64,000 nt of DNA from Vibrio echinoideorum (GCF_024347455.1 NZ_AP025484.1:434001-498000); one strand, 5' to 3'; positions 18,201 through 26,976 are shown, counted from the first letter of the stretch. Made by a program: numbers and translations. Notes: a model not told the origin generated them from the sequence alone.

Positions 18201-18212
18201 TGGACTATACCA
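18201..18212. promoter_or_regulatory. Candidate PhnR operator 1 (phnW side)
   Basis: TGGACTATACCA matches 10 of 12 positions of the perfect palindrome TGGTATATACCA found upstream of phnT. It lies 25 bases upstream of the phnW ATG. The sequence type suits HutC/GntR regulators. Confidence 0.5.
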
Positions 18213-18388
18213 ATATTTAAGGTTACTTTAACAACCAAATTAAACGGTCGTAAATAGCCCAAACGTCATTTTCACAAAAGCTTCATATTTAAAACTGACC
18301 ACTTGTCTGAGATATTCTCCGATCTTGAAACTGCCATTTTTTGTTCATTTAACCGTCACAAAAGTCGATTAGGTTAATACTCGTTATC

Positions 18389-18400
18389 TGGTACATACCA
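18389..18400. promoter_or_regulatory. Candidate PhnR operator 2 (phnS side)
   Basis: TGGTACATACCA, 11 of 12 identical to the phnT-upstream palindrome, in the 366-base divergent region between phnW and phnS, about 140 bases before the phnS ATG. The rest of that region is AT-rich with no ORF. Confidence 0.55.
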
Positions 18401-18542
18401 AGTTGTGGGTGTGTGCTAACAACCTAAATGAATTTATGGATATAGGTGCCTTTTAATGAGGCTTCTAGCTTTAACAACCTTAACCTTGGCAATTTTTAAT
18501 TTTGGCAACTTCTCATTTTAGAGTTGAGCCTGACTGGAGAAA

Positions 18543-19553
18543 ATGATGAAAAACCGCTTTATGAAAGGATCACTTGCAGCATTAGTTACGCTATTAGCTG
18601 GTAACGCTTATGCAGCACAGGAAGTGACGGTTTACACTGCTTTTGAAACTGACATTTTAGCTAAATACAAAAATGCTTTCGAAAGTGAAAACCCAGACAT
18701 CAACATCAAGTGGGTACGTGATTCAACTGGGATCATGACGGCAAAATTATTGGCTGAGAAAAACAACCCTCGTGCAGAAGTAGTATGGGGACTTGCGGGT
18801 TCTTCTATGGCTCTGCTTAAAGAAGAGGGCATTCTGAAACCTTACACACCTCAAGGTGTAGAAGCGTTACGCGCTAACCTTAACGATCCACAATCTACTC
18901 AAGCTTGGTACGGCAATGATGCATTCTTTAATGCCGTTTGCTTTAACGAAATAGTTGCTAAGCAACTGAACCTGCCAGTGCCTAAGTCTTGGGATGATCT
19001 AACGAAGCCTATCTACAAGGGCCACATTGCGATGCCAAACCCAGCGTCTTCTGGTACGGGCTACATGCAGGTTTCAGCTTGGTTACAAAACATGGGTGAA
19101 GACCAAGGTTGGAACTACATGCAGAAGCTAGACCAAAACATTGCTCACTACACACACTCAGGTTCGAAGCCATGTGTTCAAGCGGGTATGGGGGAAGTGG
19201 CTATCGGAATTTCTATGGCGAGCCGAGGTGCGAAGCTAAAAACTCAAGGTGCGCCACTTTCTGTGATTACGCCTGAAGGTATCGGTTGGGAATCTGAAGC
19301 GGTAGGTCTTGTTAAGCCTTCCGATGCAGCACAACGTGTTATCGATTGGTCAATATCTAAAGCAGCGAATGAACTTTACATCGAAATGTACCCAGTTGTT
19401 GGTCACCAAGATGTAACAGGTAAAGCAGAGAACTTCCCGAACGTAGAGAAGAATATGGCAAAAATGGACTTCGCTCGCATGGGCAGCGAACGTGCAGATG
19501 TTCTGAAAACATGGTCTGAGAAGTTTGACGCTAAATCAGAGCCAAAATCTTAA
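18543..19553 (+). CDS. phnS: 2-aminoethylphosphonate ABC transporter, periplasmic binding protein
   Basis: Periplasmic solute-binding protein, 336 aa, of the iron/spermidine-type (SBP_bac) fold. The signal peptide ends GNAYA-AQEVTVYTAFE (about residue 25). Binding-pocket segments include GLAGSSMALL, CFNEIVAKQLNLPVPKSWDDL and ASSGTGYMQVSAWLQ. Placement with phnT, a fused permease and phnR supports aminophosphonate as ligand; the binding site itself does not prove it. A GGAG sits just upstream of the tandem ATGs. A terminator and a 16-bp repeat array separate it from the next gene, so binding protein may be made in excess over the permease. Confidence 0.88.
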   Translation: MMKNRFMKGSLAALVTLLAGNAYAAQEVTVYTAFETDILAKYKNAFESENPDINIKWVRDSTGIMTAKLLAEKNNPRAEVVWGLAGSSMALLKEEGILKPYTPQGVEALRANLNDPQSTQAWYGNDAFFNAVCFNEIVAKQLNLPVPKSWDDLTKPIYKGHIAMPNPASSGTGYMQVSAWLQNMGEDQGWNYMQKLDQNIAHYTHSGSKPCVQAGMGEVAIGISMASRGAKLKTQGAPLSVITPEGIGWESEAVGLVKPSDAAQRVIDWSISKAANELYIEMYPVVGHQDVTGKAENFPNVEKNMAKMDFARMGSERADVLKTWSEKFDAKSEPKS

Positions 19554-19566
19554 TCGACTGAGATCT

Positions 19567-19662
19567 TTAGTCTATTAGCTACTTGGTTCATTAACTACTG
19601 AGCTTATTAGACACATAGTTTATTAAGCACATAGTCCATTAGATATGCAGCTCATAAGAAGT
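19567..19662 (+). repeat. Six-copy degenerate 16-bp tandem repeat downstream of phnS
   Basis: Six consecutive 16-base units align without gaps, for example TTAGTCTATTAGCTAC (19567-19582), TGAGCTTATTAGACAC (19599-19614), ATAGTTTATTAAGCAC (19615-19630) and ATAGTCCATTAGATAT (19631-19646). ATTA at unit positions 8-11 is the most constant part. Confidence 0.75.
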
Positions 19663-19673
19663 TAGAAATCAGT

Positions 19674-19700
19674 AAAGGAAGGCTTCGGTCTTCCTTTTTT
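19674..19700 (+). terminator. Terminator between phnS and the oxidoreductase gene
   Basis: AAAGGAAG / CTTCCTTT stem around an eight-base loop, followed by a T7 tract. It probably ends or attenuates the phnS transcript. Confidence 0.85.
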
Positions 19701-19737
19701 TGTTTTACGCCTTTAGGTTTTTAGTAAGGTACAACAA

Positions 19738-21159
19738 ATGAAAAAGCACTACTCATATTGGTTCAAGCAAGCATTGGAACAGGAATTTGGCAGCATCAAC
19801 GTGGGACTAGAATCCGCTAAACCGCTGCAAAAAGACGTTGACTGCGACATCGCCATTGTCGGCGGTGGTTACACAGGGTTATGGACGGCAATTTTAATCA
19901 AACAGCAGCAACCTCAAAAGCATGTTGTGGTGATTGAAAAAGGCTTGTGTGGCAGCGGTGCTTCTGGTGCGAACGGCGGATGTATGTTGACGTGGTCGAC
20001 TAAGTATCCGACGCTGAAAAAGCTTTACGGAAAAGAACAAGCGAAATGGTTGGTTAAGGAATCGGAAAAGGTTATATACGAGATCGAAGCCTTCTGTAAC
20101 GAACACAAGATTGACGCGCATCTATATCGAAGCGGTACTTACTACACGGCGACCAATGAAGCTCAAAAGGGTGGAATGGAGCCTGTCGTTAACGAACTGG
20201 TTAAGCAGGGCATTAATAGCTGGAAGAAATGCGACAATTCTTTGGCTGGTAAAGCGGGATCTGATCGCCACATTGAGGGTTATTACTCAGAAGCTGCTGG
20301 TAGTGTGCAGCCAGCGTTACTAGCTAGAGGTTTACGTCGAGTGGCTCTCGATTTTGGTGTCGAAATTTACGAAAATACAGAGATGGCTTCTCTTGATTAC
20401 GGCTCCCCAGCTCGTATCCAAACTAAGGGCGGGGCTGTGTTTGCAGACAAAGTGATCTTAGCGCTCAATGCATGGATGCTCGATCACTTTAAAGAGTTCA
20501 AGCGCAGCATAGTGGTTGTCTCGTCTGATATGGTGGTGACCAAGCCTATTCCAGAAAAGCTCAAGCTGTTTGGCCCAGAGAAAGGGGCGGCGGTGGTGGA
20601 TTCGCGTATTTTTGTCCACTACTACCGTGACACCCAAGATGGACGACTCATGTTGGGCAAAGGCGGCAATAAATTCTCGTTTGCGAATCAAGTCGAAAGC
20701 ATGTTCAACCAGGCCACCAACTATCTGCCGATTCTCAATCAATCATTCCAAAAACTGTTCCCTAAGTTGGAGCAAAGTGAATTCGATTACAACTGGTCAG
20801 GCGGCTCAGATCGTTCGGTCACAGGTTTGCCATTTTTCGGTAATCTAAAAGGCCAAAGTAATATCTATTATGGGCTTGGTTACTCTGGTAATGGCGTTGC
20901 TCAAACCCGTATGGGCGGGAAGGTTTTGTCAGCAATGGCACTCGATATCGACAACGATTGGACACGAAGCGGTTTAACTAAAGGCCCGTTAGGACACTTC
21001 CCGCCAGAGCCATTCCGTTGGGTAGGTGCCATGATGGTTCGTGATGCGGTACGAAGAAAAGAGAACGCGGAAGATTCGGGTAACACGCCTTTGTGGCTAG
21101 ATAAACAGTTATCCAAACTCGCAGGTGCGGCGGGTAAAGCCGACAAGGTTGAATCATAG
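19738..21159 (+). CDS. FAD-dependent aminophosphonate oxidoreductase (DAO family)
   Basis: A 473-aa flavoenzyme of the DadA/glycine-oxidase fold. The FAD-binding Rossmann motif is IAIVGGGYTGLWTA near residue 40, with the ribose-binding acid in VVVIEKG; the second FAD segment near the C-terminus is LGYSGNGVAQTRMGG. No signal peptide, so cytosolic. Phosphonate gene clusters recurrently carry such 'aminophosphonate oxidoreductases', and members (PbfC/PbfD) have been reported to oxidise 2-aminoethylphosphonate or its N-methyl form to phosphonoacetaldehyde. Which substrate this one prefers cannot be read from sequence. It would feed phnX directly. It is followed by a hairpin (21200-21227), so it may be its own unit. 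Confidence 0.82.
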   Translation: MKKHYSYWFKQALEQEFGSINVGLESAKPLQKDVDCDIAIVGGGYTGLWTAILIKQQQPQKHVVVIEKGLCGSGASGANGGCMLTWSTKYPTLKKLYGKEQAKWLVKESEKVIYEIEAFCNEHKIDAHLYRSGTYYTATNEAQKGGMEPVVNELVKQGINSWKKCDNSLAGKAGSDRHIEGYYSEAAGSVQPALLARGLRRVALDFGVEIYENTEMASLDYGSPARIQTKGGAVFADKVILALNAWMLDHFKEFKRSIVVVSSDMVVTKPIPEKLKLFGPEKGAAVVDSRIFVHYYRDTQDGRLMLGKGGNKFSFANQVESMFNQATNYLPILNQSFQKLFPKLEQSEFDYNWSGGSDRSVTGLPFFGNLKGQSNIYYGLGYSGNGVAQTRMGGKVLSAMALDIDNDWTRSGLTKGPLGHFPPEPFRWVGAMMVRDAVRRKENAEDSGNTPLWLDKQLSKLAGAAGKADKVES

Positions 21160-21199
21160 ATTAATCTAGCGTTTAAATTTAGAAGTTTACATTTAGGCT

Positions 21200-21232
21200 C
21201 TCAGTGATTTATAGGCAAGTCACTGAGGGTTT
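21200..21232 (+). terminator. Hairpin terminator after the oxidoreductase gene
   Basis: Perfect eight-base stem CTCAGTGA / TCACTGAG with a 12-base loop, followed by GGTTTTC. The T-run is short, so termination may be partial. Confidence 0.55.
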
Positions 21233-21357
21233 TCAACGTTGAACTAACTTTTAGTGTTGAACAAGTAGCAATCTTTAATGCTTATTATATCTGCAATATA
21301 ACTGTCATTTAGCTTCTATAAATTTGTCACTCAACTGCAATATTCTCAGTTTAAATT

Positions 21358-21369
21358 TGGTATATACCA
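21358..21369. promoter_or_regulatory. Candidate PhnR operator 3 (phnT promoter), perfect palindrome
   Basis: TGGTATATACCA is a perfect 12-base palindrome ending 18 bases before the phnT ATG, just ahead of the ribosome binding site. It matches the two sites in the phnW-phnS region. Confidence 0.6.
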
Positions 21370-21387
21370 TATGGAGAGTGCTGTAGT

Positions 21388-22497
21388 ATGAGCAACCAAA
21401 CTTATTTGAATATTGAAAACGTTGTAAAGCAATTTGGCCAATTTACAGCGTTAAAAGACATTTCCTTATCAATAGATAAAGGCGAGTTCGTCTGCTTCCT
21501 TGGCCCATCTGGCTGTGGAAAAACCACCTTATTACGTGCGATTGCAGGTCTAGATTTACCAACTTCAGGCTCTATTGAGCAGAACGGTAATGATACGACC
21601 TTCCTGCCACCAGAAAAGCGTGACTTTGGTATCGTGTTTCAATCTTATGCTTTGTTTCCCAATCTCACAGTGGAAGAAAACATTGCGATTGGTCTGAAGA
21701 ATCAAGGGATGTCGACCAAAGAAGCTCTGGAAACAGTAGAGTCTTGGTTAGAAACGATTGGTTTACCGACGTCTGGTCAAAAATATCCGAATCAACTGTC
21801 TGGTGGACAACAGCAGCGTGTTGCTCTGGCTCGCGCACTGGCTCTTTCTCCAGGTTTGTTGTTACTCGATGAGCCGCTTTCAGCGTTGGATGCGAAGGTA
21901 AGAACACACTTGCGTGATGAGATCTGTCAGCTGCAACGTAAACTGGGTATTACGACCATCATGGTGACGCACGACCAAGATGAAGCCTTGACGATGGCAG
22001 ACCGAATAGTGGTGATGAACCATGGTGTCATTGAGCAAGTAGGTGCCCCACAAGAGATCTACCAAAAACCAGTCAGTCGTTTTGTGGCTGAGTTTGTTGG
22101 CAGTATGAACTTCATTCAAGCTTCTGTCGCAGCGCAAGGCAAGATACGTATTGCTGAGTCGATGTTACCGTTGCCGGGTTTAGATAACCTCACTCCAAAA
22201 CTTGGTGATGTTTTCGATATTGCCGTTCGTCCAGAACAAATTCAGTTTGTGGATCGTTTTAGTGAATCCTTGCCAGTGAGGATTGTATCAAGCGAATTCT
22301 TAGGGGCGTTTTATCGTGTTGAGTGTCAATTGCAACATGACTCAACGGCGAAAGAGATCATCGTTGATGTATCAGTCAAAGAGTTCAATCGATTGAAGCT
22401 CCGCCGCAGTGATATTCGTTATGTTGCGTTTGATCAAGATGGCCTGAGAGCTTACCCATCGAAAAGCCTGCAAGTGATGGAAGACGAGGCGGCGTAA
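21388..22497 (+). CDS. phnT: 2-aminoethylphosphonate ABC transporter, ATP-binding protein
   Basis: ATPase of the phosphonate importer, 369 aa. Walker A GPSGCGKTT (about residue 38), Q-loop FQSYALFPN, signature LSGGQQQRVALARAL, Walker B LLLLDEPLSALD, and H-loop VTHDQDEAL are all intact. A C-terminal TOBE domain follows from about residue 270 (FDIAVRPEQIQFV), as in CysA/PotA-type ATPases. Six bases separate it from the permease gene, so they are co-transcribed. Confidence 0.93.
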   Translation: MSNQTYLNIENVVKQFGQFTALKDISLSIDKGEFVCFLGPSGCGKTTLLRAIAGLDLPTSGSIEQNGNDTTFLPPEKRDFGIVFQSYALFPNLTVEENIAIGLKNQGMSTKEALETVESWLETIGLPTSGQKYPNQLSGGQQQRVALARALALSPGLLLLDEPLSALDAKVRTHLRDEICQLQRKLGITTIMVTHDQDEALTMADRIVVMNHGVIEQVGAPQEIYQKPVSRFVAEFVGSMNFIQASVAAQGKIRIAESMLPLPGLDNLTPKLGDVFDIAVRPEQIQFVDRFSESLPVRIVSSEFLGAFYRVECQLQHDSTAKEIIVDVSVKEFNRLKLRRSDIRYVAFDQDGLRAYPSKSLQVMEDEAA

Positions 22498-22503
22498 ACA
22501 ATC

Positions 22504-24228
22504 ATGGAATCGACTCAAATGATGCAATCTAAACTGTTAATTCAGCGACGAGTACAACCTTTCCTTGCTCGGTTAAGTAAAGACAACGTAATTCTATTTG
22601 GGCTGTTGGCATTTTTGTCTGTAGTCATGACACTGTTTATTCTGATGCCACTGTGGGCAATGTTGAAAAAGAGCGTTCAGAACGCAGACGGTGAATTTGT
22701 AGGTTTACAAAACTTCGCAACTTACTTTTCTTCTCAAAGCCTTTGGCAATCAGTAGGTAACACCTTCACGTTGGGCTTGTTGGTTACTACAGTGGTTGGC
22801 GTTTTAGCGTTTGGTTATGCCTATGCTTTGACTCGTTCATGCATGCCTTTCAAAGGGCTTTTTCAGGTGTTGGGATCAGCGCCGATTCTTGCTCCTTCAT
22901 TGCTTCCCGCGATTAGTCTTATCTTCCTGTTTGGTAACCAAGGTATTGCTAAGGAAGTATTAGGGGGTAATTCGGTCTATGGTTTGATTGGCATATCATT
23001 GGGCTTGATATTCTGGACGTTTCCACATGCCTTAATGATTTTAACTACTTCATTGAGAACCTCTGACGCTCGTCTTTATGAAGCGGCACGAGCCTTAAAC
23101 ACTTCACCTTTGAAAACCTTCTTTATGGTGACGTTACCAGCAGCAAAGTATGGTTTGATCAGCACTTTGATCGTTGTGTTTACATTGGTAGTTTGTGACT
23201 TTGGCGTACCGAAGGTGATTGGTGGTAGTTACAACGTGTTATCTACCGATATCTTTAAGCAGGTAGTAGGGCAACAGAATTTCTCGATGGGTGCAGTGAC
23301 CAGTATCATCTTGCTGTTGCCTGCATTATTGGCGTTTACCGTTGATCGCTGGGTTCAAAAGAAGCAGAAGAGCCTATTTGATACTCGCTCTGTCGCGTAC
23401 CAACCAGAACCAAGCACTATGCGTGATGGGTTGTGCTTTCTTTATTGCGCCATCATATCGGCGGCTGTGATTATTGTGTTGGGTATGGCGATATACGGGT
23501 CAATGGTCACGTTCTGGCCTTGGAACAAGGCGTTAACACTAAATAACTATAATTTTTCTGAGATGAGTACTTACGGTTGGACGCCATTCTTCAACTCTTT
23601 AACGCTAGGTGCATGGACAGCAATTGTCGGCACGGTATTGATTTTCTTGGGTGCTTATTGCATTGAGAAAGGCAGAGCGTTCGGCCCTATTCGTCAAGCA
23701 ATGCAAATGCTCAGTGTGGTGCCTATGGCCGTTCCGGGTATGGTACTTGGTTTAGGGTATATCTTTTATTTCAATGATTTAAGTAACCCTTTAAACTTCC
23801 TATACGGAACAATGGCGTTCTTGGTTATTAACACTGTGGTTCACTACTACACAGTCGGTCACATGACGGCGTTGACTGCATTAAAACAACTACCTGATGA
23901 AATTGAAGCGACCGCAGCCTCGGTGAACTTACCGCAATACAAGCTGTTCTTTAAGGTGACGGTGCCAGTTTGTCTGCCTGCGATTTTAGATATTGCGACA
24001 TACCTGTTTATTAATGCACTTACCACGACATCTGCGGTAGTATTCTTGTATTCTACCGATACGATACCTGCGTCAGTTTCAGTACTGAATATGGACGATG
24101 CAGGGCAAACGGGTGCAGCAGCTGCCATGGCGGTGATGATCATGATATCGGCAGCGAGCGCGAAGTTGATTCATATGTTAATCAACAAGTTATTCGAGAA
24201 GCGCACCCAAGCTTGGCGTAAACGCTAG
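22504..24228 (+). CDS. phnU: 2-aminoethylphosphonate ABC transporter permease, fused two-domain type
   Basis: A 574-aa inner-membrane permease with two BPD_transp_1 domains in one chain. Each half carries its EAA loop: EAARALNTSPLKTFFMVTLP (about residue 195) and EATAASVNLPQYKLFFKVTVP (about 470). In Salmonella the two permeases, PhnU and PhnV, are separate, so this single protein replaces both; the fused PhnU2-type arrangement is known in other phosphonate clusters. About 12 membrane helices are visible. It is coupled tightly to phnT, and phnR follows. Confidence 0.9.
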   Translation: MESTQMMQSKLLIQRRVQPFLARLSKDNVILFGLLAFLSVVMTLFILMPLWAMLKKSVQNADGEFVGLQNFATYFSSQSLWQSVGNTFTLGLLVTTVVGVLAFGYAYALTRSCMPFKGLFQVLGSAPILAPSLLPAISLIFLFGNQGIAKEVLGGNSVYGLIGISLGLIFWTFPHALMILTTSLRTSDARLYEAARALNTSPLKTFFMVTLPAAKYGLISTLIVVFTLVVCDFGVPKVIGGSYNVLSTDIFKQVVGQQNFSMGAVTSIILLLPALLAFTVDRWVQKKQKSLFDTRSVAYQPEPSTMRDGLCFLYCAIISAAVIIVLGMAIYGSMVTFWPWNKALTLNNYNFSEMSTYGWTPFFNSLTLGAWTAIVGTVLIFLGAYCIEKGRAFGPIRQAMQMLSVVPMAVPGMVLGLGYIFYFNDLSNPLNFLYGTMAFLVINTVVHYYTVGHMTALTALKQLPDEIEATAASVNLPQYKLFFKVTVPVCLPAILDIATYLFINALTTTSAVVFLYSTDTIPASVSVLNMDDAGQTGAAAAMAVMIMISAASAKLIHMLINKLFEKRTQAWRKR

Positions 24229-24296
24229 CAAACCATTTTATATTGCAGTTGGCCAAGGAGTGGCTGACGACAAGAACAAGAATAAAAGGAAATGAA

Positions 24297-25001
24297 GTGC
24301 AGTACGTAAAAATCAAAGATGTCATCGTAGAGCAGATAGAGTCGGGGATGTTAACGCCACGACAGAAACTGCCTGCTGAGCGTAAACTGGCTGAATCGTT
24401 CGATACCACACGTGTTACGTTGCGTGAAGCCTTGTCTTCACTTGAAGCGGAAGGGCGTATTTATCGAGAAGATCGACGTGGTTGGTTTATCTCTCCTGAT
24501 CCGCTTCGTTACGATCCTACGCAAACGTTGAACTTCACTAACATGGCTTTGTCTCAGAACCGTAAGCCGAAAACAGAGTTGGTGTCGGCGAAAGGGATGT
24601 TAGCAACCAAGGAAGCGACAAAGCTTCTTAATCTTCAACCGTTCTCAGATGTTTATCGAGTGGACAGAGTTCGCTACCTTGAAGACAGACCGGTTGTGTA
24701 TGTGACGAACTACATTCGACCTGAGCTGTTCCCTAACTTGCTTGACTACGACTTGTCTAAATCGTTGACTGACATCTACCGAGAGCACTTTGGTGTTGTG
24801 TATCAGAAGATCCGTTACCGCGTGAGTACAACGTCTTTGCTTGGCGAAACAGCACAAGCACTGCGTGCGACCTCAGGGTCTCCGGCTATGGTGGTCGAGC
24901 GTGTTAACTACAATCAAGATGGTGATTTGATTGACTGCGATATTGAATATTGGCGCCACGACGCGATCAGTATCGAGTCGATAGCGCAGTTAGAACGTTA
25001 A
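24297..25001 (+). CDS. phnR: GntR-family regulator of phosphonate use (PhnR)
   Basis: A 234-aa HutC-subfamily regulator. The N-terminal winged helix runs over residues 1-70 (LPAERKLAESFDTTRVTLREALSSLEAEGRIYREDRRGWF), with the effector-binding UTRA domain after it. The RRGWF...DP signature after the wing is shared with Salmonella PhnR. The frame is open from 24243 (TTG), but the GTG at 24297 has AAAAGGA six bases upstream and gives the expected N-terminus, so I use it. It likely binds the three TGGTATATACCA-type palindromes in this cluster; this is inferred from location and symmetry. A weak terminator follows. Confidence 0.88.
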   Translation: MQYVKIKDVIVEQIESGMLTPRQKLPAERKLAESFDTTRVTLREALSSLEAEGRIYREDRRGWFISPDPLRYDPTQTLNFTNMALSQNRKPKTELVSAKGMLATKEATKLLNLQPFSDVYRVDRVRYLEDRPVVYVTNYIRPELFPNLLDYDLSKSLTDIYREHFGVVYQKIRYRVSTTSLLGETAQALRATSGSPAMVVERVNYNQDGDLIDCDIEYWRHDAISIESIAQLER

Positions 25002-25039
25002 ATGTGCTAGTTACTCCTTAGTTTTTATAGATTCATTGG

Positions 25040-25067
25040 AAAGCCTCTTACTCGGAGGTTTTTTTAT
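25040..25067 (+). terminator. Weak terminator after phnR
   Basis: A short AAGCCTC...GGAGGTT hairpin followed by a T7 tract. The stem is only about five pairs. Confidence 0.55.
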
Positions 25068-25114
25068 CACTTGTGTTTAGCCATTCGCTGATCAATTAAT
25101 AGAACAGGAACGAA

Positions 25115-26017
25115 ATGGAAGTCTCTGCCATTGTTATCGTGATTATTTCAGCTTTGCTGCATGCGGGTTGGAATGTTCTAGGCAAGTCTAATCAAGGATC
25201 GGGTTCGTCTTTCTTTCTGGCTTCTGGCTTTGCCGCTGCCGCGATATTGACGCCTTACTTGATCTGGTATGTTCACAGTGTTGGCCTGTCAAATATCTCA
25301 CTTCCATTTTGGCAACTGGTTTTCTTGAGCGGGATTTGCCAAATCATCTATTTGATTGGGCTAGGGACTGCCTATAAACAAGCCGACATCGGCGTGATTT
25401 ATCCAATGGCCCGAGCTCTTCCGGTTCTAATGGTTGGCTTGGGTACAGTGTTGATTGGTTATGAACTGTCGTCTAATCAATGGATTGGGTTCACCTTGAT
25501 TACCTTGGGCTGTTTGTTTGTCCCGTTGAAGCAATTCTCTGAGTTGAGGCTTAAGGCCTACCTAAACCTTGGCGTGTTGTGGGCGCTCATCGCCGCAATA
25601 GGTACCACGGGTTACTCGATTATTGATAAAGAGGCACTTCTATTATTGGAGCCTCTAAGCACGCCTAGTATCACTAACAAGCACACCGCGATTTTCTACC
25701 TAGGTATTCAGTTTTGGGCGATTGTGATTCCGCTGAGTATTTGGTTATTCGTGACCAACCAAAGAATCGAGTTTACCAACGCATGGATACTACGCAAGAA
25801 AGCCACTGTTGCAGGCATCATGATGGCATCGACCTATGGTCTGGTGTTGTTTGCAATGACCATGACAGAAAACGTCAGCTTGGTTGTGGCACTTAGACAA
25901 GTAAGCATCATCTTCGGCGTAGTGATGGGGATCTACTTTTTAAAGGAAAAGTGGCATACCACTCGCGGTGTAGGCGTGGCTTTTATCATTGCGGGCTTAG
26001 TTATTTCACTGACTTAA
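25115..26017 (+). CDS. EamA-type membrane carrier associated with phosphonate use
   Basis: A 300-aa drug/metabolite-transporter-superfamily protein with ten hydrophobic helices in two EamA halves (first half MEVSAIVIVIISALLHAGWNVLGK..., second half from about residue 150). An EamA protein is often found in 2-aminoethylphosphonate clusters and was named 'phosphonate utilization associated membrane protein'; its substrate is unknown. Efflux of a by-product or uptake of a phosphonate are both possible. It is the last plus-strand gene of the cluster, beyond a weak terminator, with an AGGA-containing ribosome binding region. Confidence 0.8.
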   Translation: MEVSAIVIVIISALLHAGWNVLGKSNQGSGSSFFLASGFAAAAILTPYLIWYVHSVGLSNISLPFWQLVFLSGICQIIYLIGLGTAYKQADIGVIYPMARALPVLMVGLGTVLIGYELSSNQWIGFTLITLGCLFVPLKQFSELRLKAYLNLGVLWALIAAIGTTGYSIIDKEALLLLEPLSTPSITNKHTAIFYLGIQFWAIVIPLSIWLFVTNQRIEFTNAWILRKKATVAGIMMASTYGLVLFAMTMTENVSLVVALRQVSIIFGVVMGIYFLKEKWHTTRGVGVAFIIAGLVISLT

Positions 26018-26060
26018 AAGTCATATTGAGGTCTTGGAAGTTTGAGTTTTTGCGTTAGAA

Positions 26061-26105
26061 ACTAAAACGCCCTTAACTATATTACTGTCGTTAAGAGCGT
26101 TTAGT
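26061..26105. terminator. Bidirectional terminator at the end of the phosphonate cluster
   Basis: CTAAAACGCCCTTAAC and GTTAAGAGCGTTTAG are largely complementary across a 12-base loop. It lies between the convergent EamA and siderophore-interacting genes. Confidence 0.65.
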
Positions 26106-26120
26106 CTTCGATAATTAACT

Positions 26121-26903
26121 TTAGCCAGCGAGCGCCTGAGCATCTTGTTGTTTTAGCGCTTTGTGGCCATCTTCAGTGACGCCACGTTTCCAGTAGCTGC
26201 TGATATAGATATTTTCTTTGGCGACTTCTTTTTCGTTGCGGAAGTATTGTCTCAGCTCGCGCATGCTTTCAAATTCACACGCTGTCCAAATCGAAACCTG
26301 ACCGTCTAACCACTCTGTGTTACGCACTGTTTTTGACAATGCTTCTTCAGTTTCATCTTCAATTAACCAAGTGACCTTGATCCCTTGAGGTACTTCAAGT
26401 GTTTGCTTATCTGCTGCTGAATTAATCTGAATGACAGCGTGACCCGTTGCTGTTTCTGGAAGTGTTTTCATTTTTGCAGAAAGTGCAGGCAGTGACGTCA
26501 TGTCAGCAACCAAGAAGAACCAATCAGATTCAAGGTTCAGCCCTTGAATTAAGCCTGGTCCTGCCACTGAAATCGTGTCTCCGACTTCTGCATTCATTGC
26601 CCACCTTGCGGCAAAGCCACATTGCAAATCTGTGGTGATGTGGCGAACGAAATCAACCTCTATCCATTTTTTTACAGGGTTGTACTGACGAATGGTGTAA
26701 GTGCGCATGGTTGGGCGCTCACCTTCGTTCAGTTGGCTTAAATCAGTGGTGCCGAGTGGCGAGAACAAAAGCTTGATGTAGCCGCCGGCACATTCGGTTG
26801 GGTATTTACTTAACCCTTCACCGCTCAGCGTTATACGCTGCATATTCGGTGTAATTGTTGAGGTTTGAGTAACGGTTAATGTGATAGGGCTAGGCTTGCT
26901 CAT
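26121..26903 (-). CDS. Siderophore-interacting protein (ViuB-like ferric reductase)
   Basis: Cytosolic FAD/NAD(P)H protein, 260 aa, of the SIP/ViuB family, which releases iron from imported ferric siderophores. The FAD-binding motif RTYTIRQYNP lies near residue 67, followed by the flavin-binding FAARWAMNAEVGDTISVAGPG. The C-terminal NAD(P)H domain includes WTACEFESMRELR and ends with the family signature SYWKRGVTEDGHK. A Fur-like box lies upstream. No siderophore synthesis or receptor gene is adjacent, so the siderophore is unknown; the viuB symbol would imply vibriobactin and is not used. Confidence 0.92.
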   Translation of the reverse strand: MSKPSPITLTVTQTSTITPNMQRITLSGEGLSKYPTECAGGYIKLLFSPLGTTDLSQLNEGERPTMRTYTIRQYNPVKKWIEVDFVRHITTDLQCGFAARWAMNAEVGDTISVAGPGLIQGLNLESDWFFLVADMTSLPALSAKMKTLPETATGHAVIQINSAADKQTLEVPQGIKVTWLIEDETEEALSKTVRNTEWLDGQVSIWTACEFESMRELRQYFRNEKEVAKENIYISSYWKRGVTEDGHKALKQQDAQALAG

Positions 26904-26961
26904 ATAAGGCTCTCTTAGATTTTGATTTTTACATCATAATCCTGAATAAGAAAACACTCAA

Positions 26962-26976
26962 TACTAATAGTTATCA
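26962..26976 (-). promoter_or_regulatory. Fur box upstream of the siderophore-interacting protein
   Basis: On the minus strand the site reads TGATAACTATTAGTA, matching 11 of the 14 specified positions of the 7-1-7 Fur consensus. It is about 60 bases upstream of the ATG, where iron repression is expected for this gene family. Confidence 0.65.

Noticed and set aside
19567..19662. CRISPR array
   Set aside because: The 16-base units are contiguous with no spacers, and no cas genes are nearby.
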